A DNA stretch of 22,248 nucleotides from CAZUQA01 sp964622375 (lineage in GTDB: Bacteria; Bacillota_I; Bacilli_A; Erysipelotrichales; Erysipelotrichaceae): NCBI GenBank assembly GCA_964622375.1, contig CAZUQA010000155.1, positions 1-22,248 on the forward strand. The letters run 5' to 3'. Below the pieces are notes generated by a model. That model worked only from the letters and a program-made list of their open reading frames with translations, was not told the origin of the DNA and made no database searches. The position numbers were made by a program, and so were the translations under genes. Below are positions 15,231 through 22,248 of the stretch, in pieces; the first letter of the stretch is position 1, and each line of letters opens with the position of its first letter.

Positions 15231-16162
15231 TGAGTGGATATCAACCGGATTTTACCTGGGTTGGCCCGGATCGTGAAAAAAGTGAAGAAATAGAGGCACC
15301 ATCAGTAAGTTTTTGGCGGGATAGTATGCGCCGTTTGTGGGCAAATAAGACAGCGCGCATCTGTTTAGGCTTTCTTTTAATAATAATACTAATGGCGATT
15401 TTTGTGCCGATTCTCTCGCCTTATTCAACAAAGGCCATGAATACTGCCGAGAATTATCTTAAGCTTTTTTCGAAAGATTCTTTAGGGAATTTTCACATTT
15501 TTGGTACTGATAAATTTGGTCGCGATGTTTGGGTGCGCTTATGGGATGGAACTCGCGTTTCCTTGATTATCGCTTTTGCTGCTGTGGCTGTTAATTTTGC
15601 CTTGGGAGCAATCTATGGCGGAATTGCCGGCTACTTTGGTGGCTTGGTTGACAACCTGATGATGCGTTTTGTCGAGATTCTCGATGGCATTCCTTACTTA
15701 ATCATCATTATTTTGTTGATGATGGTAATGCCACGCGGCATTATGACAATTATTATTGCCTATGCCACTGTTGGCTGGACAACCATGGCTCGCTTGGTGC
15801 GCGGTCAAGTAATGCAGCTTAAAGAACAAGAGTTCATTTTAGCGGCGAAGACTTTGGGTTGCAGTGCCAGTCGTACTATCGGGCGCCACCTTTTGCCCAA
15901 TACTCTTTCAGTAGTGATAGTAAACATGACATTATCGATTCCGGGGGCGATATTCACTGAAGCTTTCTTGAGTTATATTGGCCTTGGTGTTCCGATACCA
16001 CAAACAAGTTTAGGAATAATGGCATCCGATGGAGCTCAGGTGTATATGCGGGAACCGCAAATGCTGATTGTCCCGGCACTGCTAATTTGTATAACCATGC
16101 TTTCGTTTAATTTGTTGGGTGATGCCCTGCGTGATGCAGTGGATCCGAAATTGCGGAGGTGA
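15230..16162 (+). CDS. oppC: Peptide ABC transporter permease, OppC/DppC type
   Basis: A 310-residue second channel subunit. A cytoplasmic N-terminus of about 40 residues (OppC_N domain) leads into helix 1 (ICLGFLLIIILMAIFVPIL). FGTDKFGRDVWVRLWDGTR follows, the conserved extracytoplasmic start of the BPD_transp_1 domain. GGIAGYFGGLVDNLMMRFVE lies further on, and the EAA loop is at about 200-222 (EFILAAKTLGCSASRTIGR). The C-terminus NLLGDALRDAVDPKLRR is the family ending. It shares the oppB stop/start overlap. The oppD ribosome site GGAGG lies inside its last codons. The paralogue at 20551-21468 has the same architecture. Confidence 0.94.
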   Translation: MSGYQPDFTWVGPDREKSEEIEAPSVSFWRDSMRRLWANKTARICLGFLLIIILMAIFVPILSPYSTKAMNTAENYLKLFSKDSLGNFHIFGTDKFGRDVWVRLWDGTRVSLIIAFAAVAVNFALGAIYGGIAGYFGGLVDNLMMRFVEILDGIPYLIIIILLMMVMPRGIMTIIIAYATVGWTTMARLVRGQVMQLKEQEFILAAKTLGCSASRTIGRHLLPNTLSVVIVNMTLSIPGAIFTEAFLSYIGLGVPIPQTSLGIMASDGAQVYMREPQMLIVPALLICITMLSFNLLGDALRDAVDPKLRR

Positions 16163-16164
16163 GC

Positions 16165-17169
16165 ATGGAAAATCGCGTACTGGATGTTCGAGATTTAAAA
16201 GTTTCGTTTTATACCTATATGGGTGAAGTTGAAGCCGTAAGAGGCGTTAATTTTCATGTTGCTGCCGGTGAGGTTCTAGCTATTGTTGGGGAGAGTGGTT
16301 GTGGCAAGAGTGTCAGCGCGCAAACGATTATGAAATTAAATCCTTCACCGCCCTGTGCTATTAAGGACGGAGAGATCGATTTGTGTGGTGTCGATATTGT
16401 CAAAGCCAGCGAAGAGGAAATGCAAAATGTTCGGGGTCAATTAGTGGCGATGATTTTCCAGGATCCAATGACTTCGCTTAATCCGACGATGAAAATCGGC
16501 AAACAGTTAACCGAGTCGATAGTTAAACATCGAAAACTCAACAAAACCGCAGCCCAACAGGAAGCCCTACGTTTGTGCAAATTAGTTCAAATACCAAATG
16601 CCGAAATGCGCATCAATCAGTATCCCCACCAGTTTTCCGGGGGGATGCGGCAACGGGTGATGATTGCTATGGCTTTAGCTTGTCAACCTAAGCTGTTGAT
16701 TGCCGACGAACCGACTACCGCTTTAGATGTCACCATTCAAGCCCAAATAATTGACTTGCTTAAACAAATCAATGAAAAGGAAGGAACGGCGATAATCCTA
16801 ATTACTCATGATTTGGGAGTAGTGGCTTCATTGGCTAAAAGAATAAATGTGATGTATGCCGGTAAAATAATGGAAAGTGGTGATGCCGAAGATATTTTCT
16901 ATCAGGCAGCGCATCCGTATACCCAAGGTCTGCTGGAGTCATTACCGACGATTTCGACAGATTCCAACAAAAAGCTCATAGCCATACCCGGCACACCGCC
17001 AAGCTTGTTGCATCCGCCGTTAGGTTGTCCCTTTGCTCCGCGTTGCCGTTACGCTATGGCAGTCTGCAAAGACCAACAACCACCTTTCTTTAGTGCCGGA
17101 AGTAGACATGAGGCTGCTTGTTGGTTATTGCATCCCGATTGCCCAAAGCCGGTAAAGGAAAAGAGATAG
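16165..17169 (+). CDS. oppD: Peptide ABC transporter ATP-binding subunit, OppD type
   Basis: A 334-residue cytoplasmic ATPase powering import. Walker A GESGCGKS is at 42-49, the signature FSGGMRQRV starts at 157, and Walker B LLIADEPTTALD is at 177-188. The H-loop motif ITHDLG follows. The C-terminal oligo_HPY region carries the cysteine pattern GCPFAPRC, with further Cys in VCKDQ and ACWLL; in relatives this is proposed to hold an iron-sulfur cluster. I place the start at ATG 16165, because GGAGG (16155-16159) has 5-base spacing to it. The alternative GTG at 16159 overlaps that ribosome site. The gene begins 2 bases after the oppC stop, and oppF follows with a 1-base gap. Confidence 0.95.
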   Translation: MENRVLDVRDLKVSFYTYMGEVEAVRGVNFHVAAGEVLAIVGESGCGKSVSAQTIMKLNPSPPCAIKDGEIDLCGVDIVKASEEEMQNVRGQLVAMIFQDPMTSLNPTMKIGKQLTESIVKHRKLNKTAAQQEALRLCKLVQIPNAEMRINQYPHQFSGGMRQRVMIAMALACQPKLLIADEPTTALDVTIQAQIIDLLKQINEKEGTAIILITHDLGVVASLAKRINVMYAGKIMESGDAEDIFYQAAHPYTQGLLESLPTISTDSNKKLIAIPGTPPSLLHPPLGCPFAPRCRYAMAVCKDQQPPFFSAGSRHEAACWLLHPDCPKPVKEKR

Positions 17170-17170
17170 T

Positions 17171-18151
17171 ATGAAAGACGAAAAAACAAGAACACCACTT
17201 TTAAAGATAACCGACTTAAAAAAGTATTTTAATGTCGGTGGTCGGAAATTCTTAAAAGCGGTTGATGGCGTCGACATTACCATCTACCGCGGTGAAATTT
17301 TGGGTTTGGTTGGTGAATCCGGTTGTGGGAAAAGCACTTTAGGCCGGGTAATCGCTGGAATTTATAAACCAAGCAATGGGACCATTGAATATGATGGAGC
17401 ATCGATTGGTCAACTTCAGGGAAAAGCTAGAAAAGAGATTGCCAAGAAAATGCAGATTATCTTTCAAGACCCCTATGCCTCTTTAGATCCCCGGATGACA
17501 GTAGGTTCTATAATAGCGGAAGGCATGGAAGTCCATGATATGTATACGCCGGAAAAGCGGCGCGAAAGAGTTTATGAACTTTTAGAGCTGGTTGGTTTAA
17601 ATACCGAACATGCCAATCGTTTCCCTCATGAATTCTCAGGTGGGCAAAGACAGAGAATCGGTATTGCCCGCGCCCTGGCAGTTGAACCGGAATTTATCAT
17701 ATGTGACGAACCGATTTCCGCACTCGATGTCTCAATTCAAAGTCAAATCATCAACCTGTTGAAGGATTTACAAGAAAAGCTCAACCTAACTTATATTTTT
17801 ATCGCCCATGACTTGAATATCGTGAAATATATCAGCGATAGGATTGTGGTGATGTATTTGGGCAGCATTGTGGAGGTTGCCGGTAGTAAAGAAATTTATG
17901 AACACACCATACATCCTTACTCCAAAGCTTTGTTAGCCTCGGTACCGATAGCGGATCCGAAAATTGAAGCAAAGCGAAAAAGAGCTATCCTGGAAGGCGA
18001 TGTACCTAGCCCGATTAATTTGCCGCCGGGTTGTCCTTTTGCCTCGCGTTGTCCCAAGGTCAGCGAAATCTGTCTGAAAGAAAAACCAAGTTTGCGGGAG
18101 ATAAGACCCGACCACCAAGTTGCTTGCCATTTGCTAGAAACAGGACAGTAA
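17171..18151 (+). CDS. oppF: Peptide ABC transporter ATP-binding subunit, OppF type
   Basis: The 326-residue second ATPase, pairing with OppD. Walker A GESGCGKST is at 48-56, the signature HEFSGGQRQRIGIARAL is mid-protein, and Walker B FIICDEPISALDVS follows, then the H-loop FIAHDLNIV. The FSGGQRQRIGIARAL form and the DEPISALD form are typical of OppF/DppF rather than OppD. The C-terminal region has GCPFASRC, EICLKEK and ACHLL cysteines as in OppD. It is the last gene of the first operon: a terminator follows 25 bases after the stop. No ribosome site stronger than AAAGGAA is seen, consistent with reliance on coupling to oppD. Confidence 0.95.
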   Translation: MKDEKTRTPLLKITDLKKYFNVGGRKFLKAVDGVDITIYRGEILGLVGESGCGKSTLGRVIAGIYKPSNGTIEYDGASIGQLQGKARKEIAKKMQIIFQDPYASLDPRMTVGSIIAEGMEVHDMYTPEKRRERVYELLELVGLNTEHANRFPHEFSGGQRQRIGIARALAVEPEFIICDEPISALDVSIQSQIINLLKDLQEKLNLTYIFIAHDLNIVKYISDRIVVMYLGSIVEVAGSKEIYEHTIHPYSKALLASVPIADPKIEAKRKRAILEGDVPSPINLPPGCPFASRCPKVSEICLKEKPSLREIRPDHQVACHLLETGQ

Positions 18152-18176
18152 AACACAACAAGAAAAATAGATGAAT

Positions 18177-18215
18177 AACGGCTACTAATTGAAAGCGCAA
18201 ATAGTGCCGTTTTTT
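18177..18215 (+). terminator. Intrinsic terminator ending the first opp operon
   Basis: AACGGC (18177-18182), a bulged T, and ACTA (18184-18187) pair with TAGTGCCGTT (18202-18211). The stem is directly followed by T residues to 18215. It sits 25 bases downstream of oppF and separates the two transporter operons. Confidence 0.85.
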
Positions 18216-18335
18216 AATTTTAGAAAAAAATGTTGCTAAATGGACGATGGCAGGGAATTGAGTAGGGTACTTACAGTTTAGGTATTTTTTAAAAAGAGGG
18301 CAACGCCAAAGGTACGAAGGAAAACAGTTTATGAA

Positions 18336-18350
18336 AATTTTATGAAAATA
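18336..18350 (+). promoter_or_regulatory. CodY-box-like sequence upstream of the second opp promoter
   Basis: AATTTTATGAAAATA matches the CodY consensus AATTTTCWGAAAATT at 13 of 15 positions. It ends 10 bases before the -35. CodY commonly represses peptide transport genes in Bacillota when branched-chain amino acids are plentiful. The region is AT-rich, so a chance match is possible, and no codY gene is in the window. The rest of the gap 18216-18335 holds nothing I can identify. Confidence 0.4.
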
Positions 18351-18360
18351 AACTTAATGA

Positions 18361-18389
18361 TTGAAAATATTTTCTTTTCATGATATGAT
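18361..18389 (+). promoter_or_regulatory. Sigma-A promoter of the M24 peptidase/second opp operon
   Basis: TTGAAA (18361-18366, 5 of 6), a 17-base spacer and TATGAT (18384-18389, 5 of 6). The expected start is near 18396, with a leader of about 28 bases holding the GGGGAGAGG ribosome site (18412-18420). Confidence 0.7.
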
Positions 18390-18405
18390 AGTCAAAATAT
18401 TTTGA
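18363..18405 (+). promoter_or_regulatory. Pair of AAAATATTTT palindromes flanking the -10 (putative twin operator)
   Basis: GAAAATATTTTC (18363-18374) and TCAAAATATTTTGA (18392-18405) are perfect palindromes sharing the 10-base core AAAATATTTT. Their centres are exactly 30 bases apart, about three helical turns. The first overlaps the -35 and spacer; the second covers the expected start site. This geometry suits a dimeric repressor binding twice on one face of the DNA. The binding protein is unknown. Confidence 0.55.
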
Positions 18406-18423
18406 ATTTTAGGGGAGAGGGAC

Positions 18424-19608
18424 ATGGCGTTCTATCAAGAGAAAATAGCTTTAGCAATTCAGGTTCTAGAACAAGAAAACATCGATATGTGGATTATAGC
18501 CGGACAAGAGTCGGCAACTAACAGCGAGCCGGTGTTGGCAGTTATGACTGACGGCGAGTTTATCGGTTGCACGGCTTTGATTTTTAATCGTGATGGAACC
18601 AGCGCTGCTATTTGTACACCGCTTGATGCCAACGGCTACATCCATCATGGTGTCTTTGATGAAGTTATCGCTTTCCCACTTTCTTTTGTACAATCGGTAG
18701 CTGATTACATCAGCAAAAAACAACCGCAAACGATTGCCTTGAACTACTCCTTAAACAATCCAGCCAGTGACGGCTTAACCGTAGGTATGCATAAGCAGTT
18801 ACAGCAGGCTTTTGAAGAAGCCGGTTTTACCGGAGAAGTCGTTTCCGCACAGCCCATTGTTAATGTTGTTCGCGGTGTCAAACTGGAAGCTGAGATTACC
18901 CGCATACGTAAAGCCTGTGAGGCTGCTCAAGAGATTTTTGAAGCTGCTGTTTCCTTTATAAAAGCCGGGATGAATTGTCAGGATGTTTACAAGTTTTTCC
19001 AGGATGAAGTAGCAGCTCGCGGTTACGCTTACTCATGGCCTAAGTCTTGTAATCCCGGAGTTTTTTCCGGTTTGGGCTGTCCCAGCGGTCATATGGGAGC
19101 GCCGGATTTCCCGATAAAAGCCGGTGATTTAGTTAACATTGATTTTGGTGTGATAGTCGACGGCTATGGCTGTGATCTGCAAAGAATGTATTATGTGCTT
19201 AAGGCTGGGGAAACTGAGGCCCCACAAAAGGTAAAAGAGGCTTTCTATGTTGTTAGGGATGCCATCGCTTTAGCGGCTGCTGCGCTAAAACCCGGGACCT
19301 TAGGTATTGATGTCGATGCTGTTGCCCGTCAATATGTGATCAGCAAAGGCTACTCCGATTGGAATGCTTCCTTGGGTCACCAGTTAGGTAGAGTAGCTCA
19401 CGATGGCGGACCTTTACTAGGCCCGGCTCGACCTCGCTATGATCGCGATGATTTGATACGCTCACCATTATTGGCAGGTTTTGTCTTCACTTTGGAACCG
19501 GGAATCGAAACGCCGTGGGGTCGTATCGGCATTGAAGAAAATGTTGTAATACGTCAAGATAAAGCGGAATTTATTATCCCACCGCAACAAGAGCTGTATT
19601 TAGTTTGA
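18424..19608 (+). CDS. M24 family metallopeptidase (Xaa-Pro dipeptidase/aminopeptidase-like)
   Basis: A 394-residue protein with an N-terminal creatinase-type domain (about 1-155) and a C-terminal 'pita-bread' catalytic domain (about 160-394). The five dinuclear metal ligands are all present: D240 (NIDFGV), D251 (GCDLQRMYYV), H319 (LGHQLG), E358 (TLEPGI) and E371 (GIEENVV). A second histidine, H327, follows in VAHDGG. This set fits an active enzyme that releases residues next to proline; proline specificity is inferred from the family. There is no signal peptide, so it acts in the cytoplasm on imported peptides. It is the first gene of an operon, with oppB-, oppC- and oppD-like genes behind it. 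The next ribosome site (AAAGGAGA) overlaps its stop codon. Confidence 0.92.
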   Translation: MAFYQEKIALAIQVLEQENIDMWIIAGQESATNSEPVLAVMTDGEFIGCTALIFNRDGTSAAICTPLDANGYIHHGVFDEVIAFPLSFVQSVADYISKKQPQTIALNYSLNNPASDGLTVGMHKQLQQAFEEAGFTGEVVSAQPIVNVVRGVKLEAEITRIRKACEAAQEIFEAAVSFIKAGMNCQDVYKFFQDEVAARGYAYSWPKSCNPGVFSGLGCPSGHMGAPDFPIKAGDLVNIDFGVIVDGYGCDLQRMYYVLKAGETEAPQKVKEAFYVVRDAIALAAAALKPGTLGIDVDAVARQYVISKGYSDWNASLGHQLGRVAHDGGPLLGPARPRYDRDDLIRSPLLAGFVFTLEPGIETPWGRIGIEENVVIRQDKAEFIIPPQQELYLV

Positions 19609-19619
19609 AAGGAGAATCT

Positions 19620-20543
19620 ATGTATCGCTATACTTTGAAACGAATACTAATGGGGCTTTTAACCTTGTATGTCTTAACGACAATGACTTTTTTTATGATG
19701 AAAGCAATTCCGGGAAATCCTTTTGCCCGGGACAATAAGACGATGCCACCGGCTATCATGGAGGCGATAAATGAAAAATACGGTTTTGATAAACCGATTT
19801 TTGATCAATATATCATGTACTTAAAAAATACGGTTAAAGGGGATTTTGGGGTTTCCTTTAAAAGAGTGGGAATAACCGTACCGCAAATAATTACCCGGGC
19901 AGTACCGACAACCGCGAAACTGGGTTTGATTGCCTTTGTCTTTTCTTTGACGGTAGGAATCACGCTGGGCATAGTTTCCGCTTTGAGTAATAAACGTTGG
20001 GTTAACGATATCATAACCGTCATGGCAACTTTAGGGGTCAGCATTCCCGGCTTTTTATTGGGCTTGTTGATGATGATACTCTTTGGTGTCAAATTGAAAT
20101 GGCTACCGGTGTTAGGTCTAAAGACCCCCCTGCACTATATTATGCCGACAATGGCTTTGTCGTTTTATCCTATTTCAATGATTACCCGGCTTACCCGCAG
20201 TAGTTTACGCGATGTCATGAATAAAGACTATATTACCCTAGCTCGTTCCAAAGGCACTTCAGAAACTATGGTCATCATTAAGCATGCTTTGCGCAACGCT
20301 CTATTACCGGTTGTTACCTATTGTGGTCCCTTGTTTGCCTTTTTAATGACCGGTAGTTTTGTCGTGGAAAACCTTTTCACGATACCCGGCATCGGAGCGG
20401 AATATGTAACGAGTGTCATGAATCGTGATTATACCGTAATCATGGGATTAACGGTTTTTATGGGAATTCTGATACTGGCCTTAAATTTAATAAGCGATAT
20501 TGTCGCGGCTATTGTTGACCCGCGTATCAGATTTGATAAGTAG
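19620..20543 (+). CDS. Second peptide ABC transporter permease, OppB/DppB type
   Basis: A 307-residue channel subunit paralogous to the oppB gene at 14271. It shows YTLKRILMGLLTLYVLTTMT (helix 1), KAIPGNPFARDN, EKYGFDKPIFDQY, about six helices, the EAA loop DYITLARSKGTSETMVIIKH, and the ending AAIVDPRIRFDK. The start is ATG 19620, because AAAGGAG stands just upstream; an in-frame TTG at 19605 overlaps the M24 gene and the ribosome site. It begins 11 bases after the M24 stop, so the peptidase and transporter are almost certainly co-transcribed. No binding-protein gene precedes it. One may lie beyond the window, or this transporter may borrow OppA. Confidence 0.93.
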   Translation: MYRYTLKRILMGLLTLYVLTTMTFFMMKAIPGNPFARDNKTMPPAIMEAINEKYGFDKPIFDQYIMYLKNTVKGDFGVSFKRVGITVPQIITRAVPTTAKLGLIAFVFSLTVGITLGIVSALSNKRWVNDIITVMATLGVSIPGFLLGLLMMILFGVKLKWLPVLGLKTPLHYIMPTMALSFYPISMITRLTRSSLRDVMNKDYITLARSKGTSETMVIIKHALRNALLPVVTYCGPLFAFLMTGSFVVENLFTIPGIGAEYVTSVMNRDYTVIMGLTVFMGILILALNLISDIVAAIVDPRIRFDK

Positions 20544-20550
20544 GTGCCCT

Positions 20551-21468
20551 ATGAGTGATATAAAATATACGAAAGAGATGTTTGAATTATTACCGGAAAG
20601 TGAAAAGAACTCCGAGTTTATTGCCTTAGAGAGTAAAACTTTTCTTCGTGATTCTTGGGAGCGCTTTAAAGCTAACCGTTTAGCTTTTATCGGTTTGATT
20701 TTCATTACGCTAATGATACTATCGTGTTTCTTGTTTCCGTTATTTTCCCGTTATACCTATGACGGCCAAAATATCAATTTACGTAATGCCGGACCAAGTT
20801 TGCAACATTGGTTAGGCACCGACAAACACGGCCGTGACATGTTTATCAGAGTGATGGTTGGCGGGCAAATCTCTTTAGCCATCGGTTTTGCCTCAGCAGC
20901 AATAAATCTAACTATCGGCATCATCTATGGCGGTATTGCCGGTTATTTTGGCGGGAAGATTGATATTGTGATGATGCGTATTGTTGACATTATCTATGCC
21001 TTGCCTGACATGTTATATGTCATTATGATATTGATTGTTTTTGGCAACGGTATCGGCAGTATGTTGTTAGCTATCTCGGTGACCACTTGGGTACAAATGG
21101 CCAGACAAGTTCGAACCCAGGTTATGTCTTTAAGAGAAATGGAGTTTGCTTTGGCGGCTACGGTTATTGGCGCCAGTCGTCGTCGCATTCTGTTTAAACA
21201 CTTGATTGTCAATGCTTTAGGGCCGATTATCGTCTGTTTAACCATGATGGTACCGTCAGCGATATTTACCGAAGCCTTCTTGAGCTTCATTGGTGTCGGC
21301 ATCGTACCACCACTAGCTAGTTGGGGAGCTTTAGCCAATGAAGGAAGAAATATGATTTTTACTTACCCGATTCAAATAGTTTGGCCGGTAGTTTTCATTT
21401 GTTTATCGATCTTAGCTTTAAACTTTGTCGGTGACGGCTTAGGTGAAGCCCTCGATGCCAAGCGCTAA
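20551..21468 (+). CDS. Second peptide ABC transporter permease, OppC/DppC type
   Basis: A 305-residue channel subunit paralogous to the oppC gene at 15230. The N-terminal cytoplasmic part reaches about residue 45, then comes helix 1 (LAFIGLIFITLMILSCFLF). LGTDKHGRDMFIRVMVGGQ and GGIAGYFGGKIDIVMMRIVD follow, then the EAA loop EFALAATVIGASRRRILFK and the end FVGDGLGEALDAKR. I chose ATG 20551: it lies 7 bases after the upstream stop, with AGGTG ahead of it, and it begins the usual polar N-terminus. A frame upstream to 20500 exists but would run through the oppB-like gene. The stop is followed at once by AAAAGGAGG for the next gene. Confidence 0.93.
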   Translation: MSDIKYTKEMFELLPESEKNSEFIALESKTFLRDSWERFKANRLAFIGLIFITLMILSCFLFPLFSRYTYDGQNINLRNAGPSLQHWLGTDKHGRDMFIRVMVGGQISLAIGFASAAINLTIGIIYGGIAGYFGGKIDIVMMRIVDIIYALPDMLYVIMILIVFGNGIGSMLLAISVTTWVQMARQVRTQVMSLREMEFALAATVIGASRRRILFKHLIVNALGPIIVCLTMMVPSAIFTEAFLSFIGVGIVPPLASWGALANEGRNMIFTYPIQIVWPVVFICLSILALNFVGDGLGEALDAKR

Positions 21469-21480
21469 AAGGAGGACATT

Positions 21481-22248
21481 ATGCCATTATTAGAAGTAAA
21501 AAATCTTAATACGGAATTTGTTACCGATCAAGGCATAGTCAAAGCGGTTAGGGATGTTTCTTTTCAACTGGATAACGGTGAAGTTTTAGGCATTGTCGGG
21601 GAATCCGGCAGTGGCAAAAGTGTGACGATGTATTCCATTATGGGTTTGCTAGCCCGTAACGGTTCGACCAGCTGTAGTGACATAATCTTCGATGGTGAAA
21701 GTATCGCCTTGACCAAAGCGATGTCAAGAAAAGAATACGACGCCAAAATGAATAAAATCCGGGGTAATACCATGACGATGATTTTTCAAGACCCGATGAC
21801 TTTCTTAAATCCCGTATTAAAAATCGGCACCCAATTGATGGAACCTTTATTGAATCATACCAACTTAAGCAGAAAAGAAGTCAAAGCCAAAGCTTTGGAG
21901 TTAATGCACCAGGTTGGTATTCCTTCACCGGAAAAACGCATCAACCAGTATCCTTTTGAATTCTCCGGTGGCATGCGCCAAAGAATCGTCATCGCTATTG
22001 CCTTAGCCTGCAGCCCCAAGCTCATTATCGCGGATGAACCGACAACCGCTTTGGATGTCACTATTCAAGCCCAAGTGTTGGAGTTGATTAACGCGATGCG
22101 GGAAAAGATCAATTCTTCCGTCATCATGATCACCCATGACTTAGGGGTGGTAGCGAAGCTTTGTGATCGCGTCGCCATCATGTACGGCGGGAAAATCGTA
22201 GAAATTGGCACCGACAAAGAAATATTCTATCAGCCTAAACATCCCTAT
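21481..22248 (+). CDS. Second peptide ABC transporter ATP-binding subunit, OppD type (partial, runs off the window)
   Basis: An open frame of 256 codons from ATG 21481 to the window end without a stop. The protein starts MPLLEVKNLNTEFVTDQGIV and is a peptide-importer ATPase. Walker A GESGSGKS is at 40-47, the Q-loop MIFQDPMTFLNP follows, the signature FSGGMRQRI starts at 161, Walker B LIIADEPTTALD is at 181-192, and the H-loop His is residue 219 in ITHDLG. The last visible residues (YQPKHPY) are the HPY start of the C-terminal oligopeptide domain, so about 60-80 residues are missing. Ribosome site AAAAGGAGG lies 5 bases ahead of the ATG. The FSGGMRQR and DEPTTALD forms make it OppD-like; an OppF-like partner is expected next. 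Confidence 0.94.
   Translation, partial: MPLLEVKNLNTEFVTDQGIVKAVRDVSFQLDNGEVLGIVGESGSGKSVTMYSIMGLLARNGSTSCSDIIFDGESIALTKAMSRKEYDAKMNKIRGNTMTMIFQDPMTFLNPVLKIGTQLMEPLLNHTNLSRKEVKAKALELMHQVGIPSPEKRINQYPFEFSGGMRQRIVIAIALACSPKLIIADEPTTALDVTIQAQVLELINAMREKINSSVIMITHDLGVVAKLCDRVAIMYGGKIVEIGTDKEIFYQPKHPY

Noticed and set aside
18216..18335. Possible riboswitch in the gap before the M24 gene (sequence around GGGCAACGCC)
   Set aside because: It lies upstream of the likely promoter, matches no riboswitch core I can verify, and shows no convincing stems.
20500..20550. Upstream extension of the second OppC-like gene
   Set aside because: It would overlap the end of the preceding permease in another frame and adds an atypical N-terminus; ATG 20551 has a ribosome site.

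Overview
The window looks like a chromosomal segment of an anaerobic, low- to mid-GC Gram-positive bacterium (Bacillota, probably Clostridia in the broad sense). The signs are TATAAT/TTGACA promoters, strong AAGGAGG-type ribosome binding sites, TTG starts, lipobox-type lipoproteins, a D-Ala-D-Ala ligase, an RqcH-type NFACT protein and ferredoxin-linked flavoenzymes. The exact lineage cannot be read from the sequence. Coding density is high. No gap without a gene exceeds 300 bases; the largest is 272 bases, at 18152-18423. I saw no tRNA, rRNA, CRISPR array, insertion sequence or phage module.

Left part (1-4589, plus strand): the tail of an unknown gene, an unrecognised lipoprotein, then a tight run of a Nudix hydrolase, D-alanine--D-alanine ligase (ddl) and NADP-type glutamate dehydrogenase (gdhA). 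gdhA faces rqcH, and their stop codons are only 2 bases apart. A plus-strand terminator-like hairpin for gdhA appears to lie inside the 3' coding end of rqcH.

Middle part (4592-10364, minus strand; transcribed from high to low coordinates): a fumarate-reductase-like FAD oxidoreductase, an overlapping two-cluster 4Fe-4S ferredoxin, a translationally coupled M42 aminopeptidase, a SAM methyltransferase and the ribosome-quality-control factor rqcH. A 225-base divergent region separates these from a small four-helix membrane protein (PF04020 type) and an MFS exporter on the plus strand.

Right part (12435-22248, plus strand): two consecutive peptide ABC transporter operons. The first is complete (oppA-B-C-D-F). 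It has a near-ideal promoter, a palindrome at the presumed start site, a strong terminator-type hairpin plus a second hairpin between oppA and oppB, and a terminator after oppF. The second has its own promoter, embedded in two AAAATATTTT palindromes and a CodY-box-like sequence. It opens with an M24 (Xaa-Pro type) peptidase instead of a binding protein, followed by oppB-, oppC- and oppD-like genes. The oppD-like gene runs off the window end.

Taken together, peptide uptake (two transporters), peptide cleavage (M24 and M42 metallopeptidases), glutamate dehydrogenase and a flavoprotein/ferredoxin pair suggest an organism that lives largely on peptides and amino acids. The best candidates for undescribed biology are the flavoprotein-ferredoxin-M42 unit and the regulatory DNA of the two opp operons.
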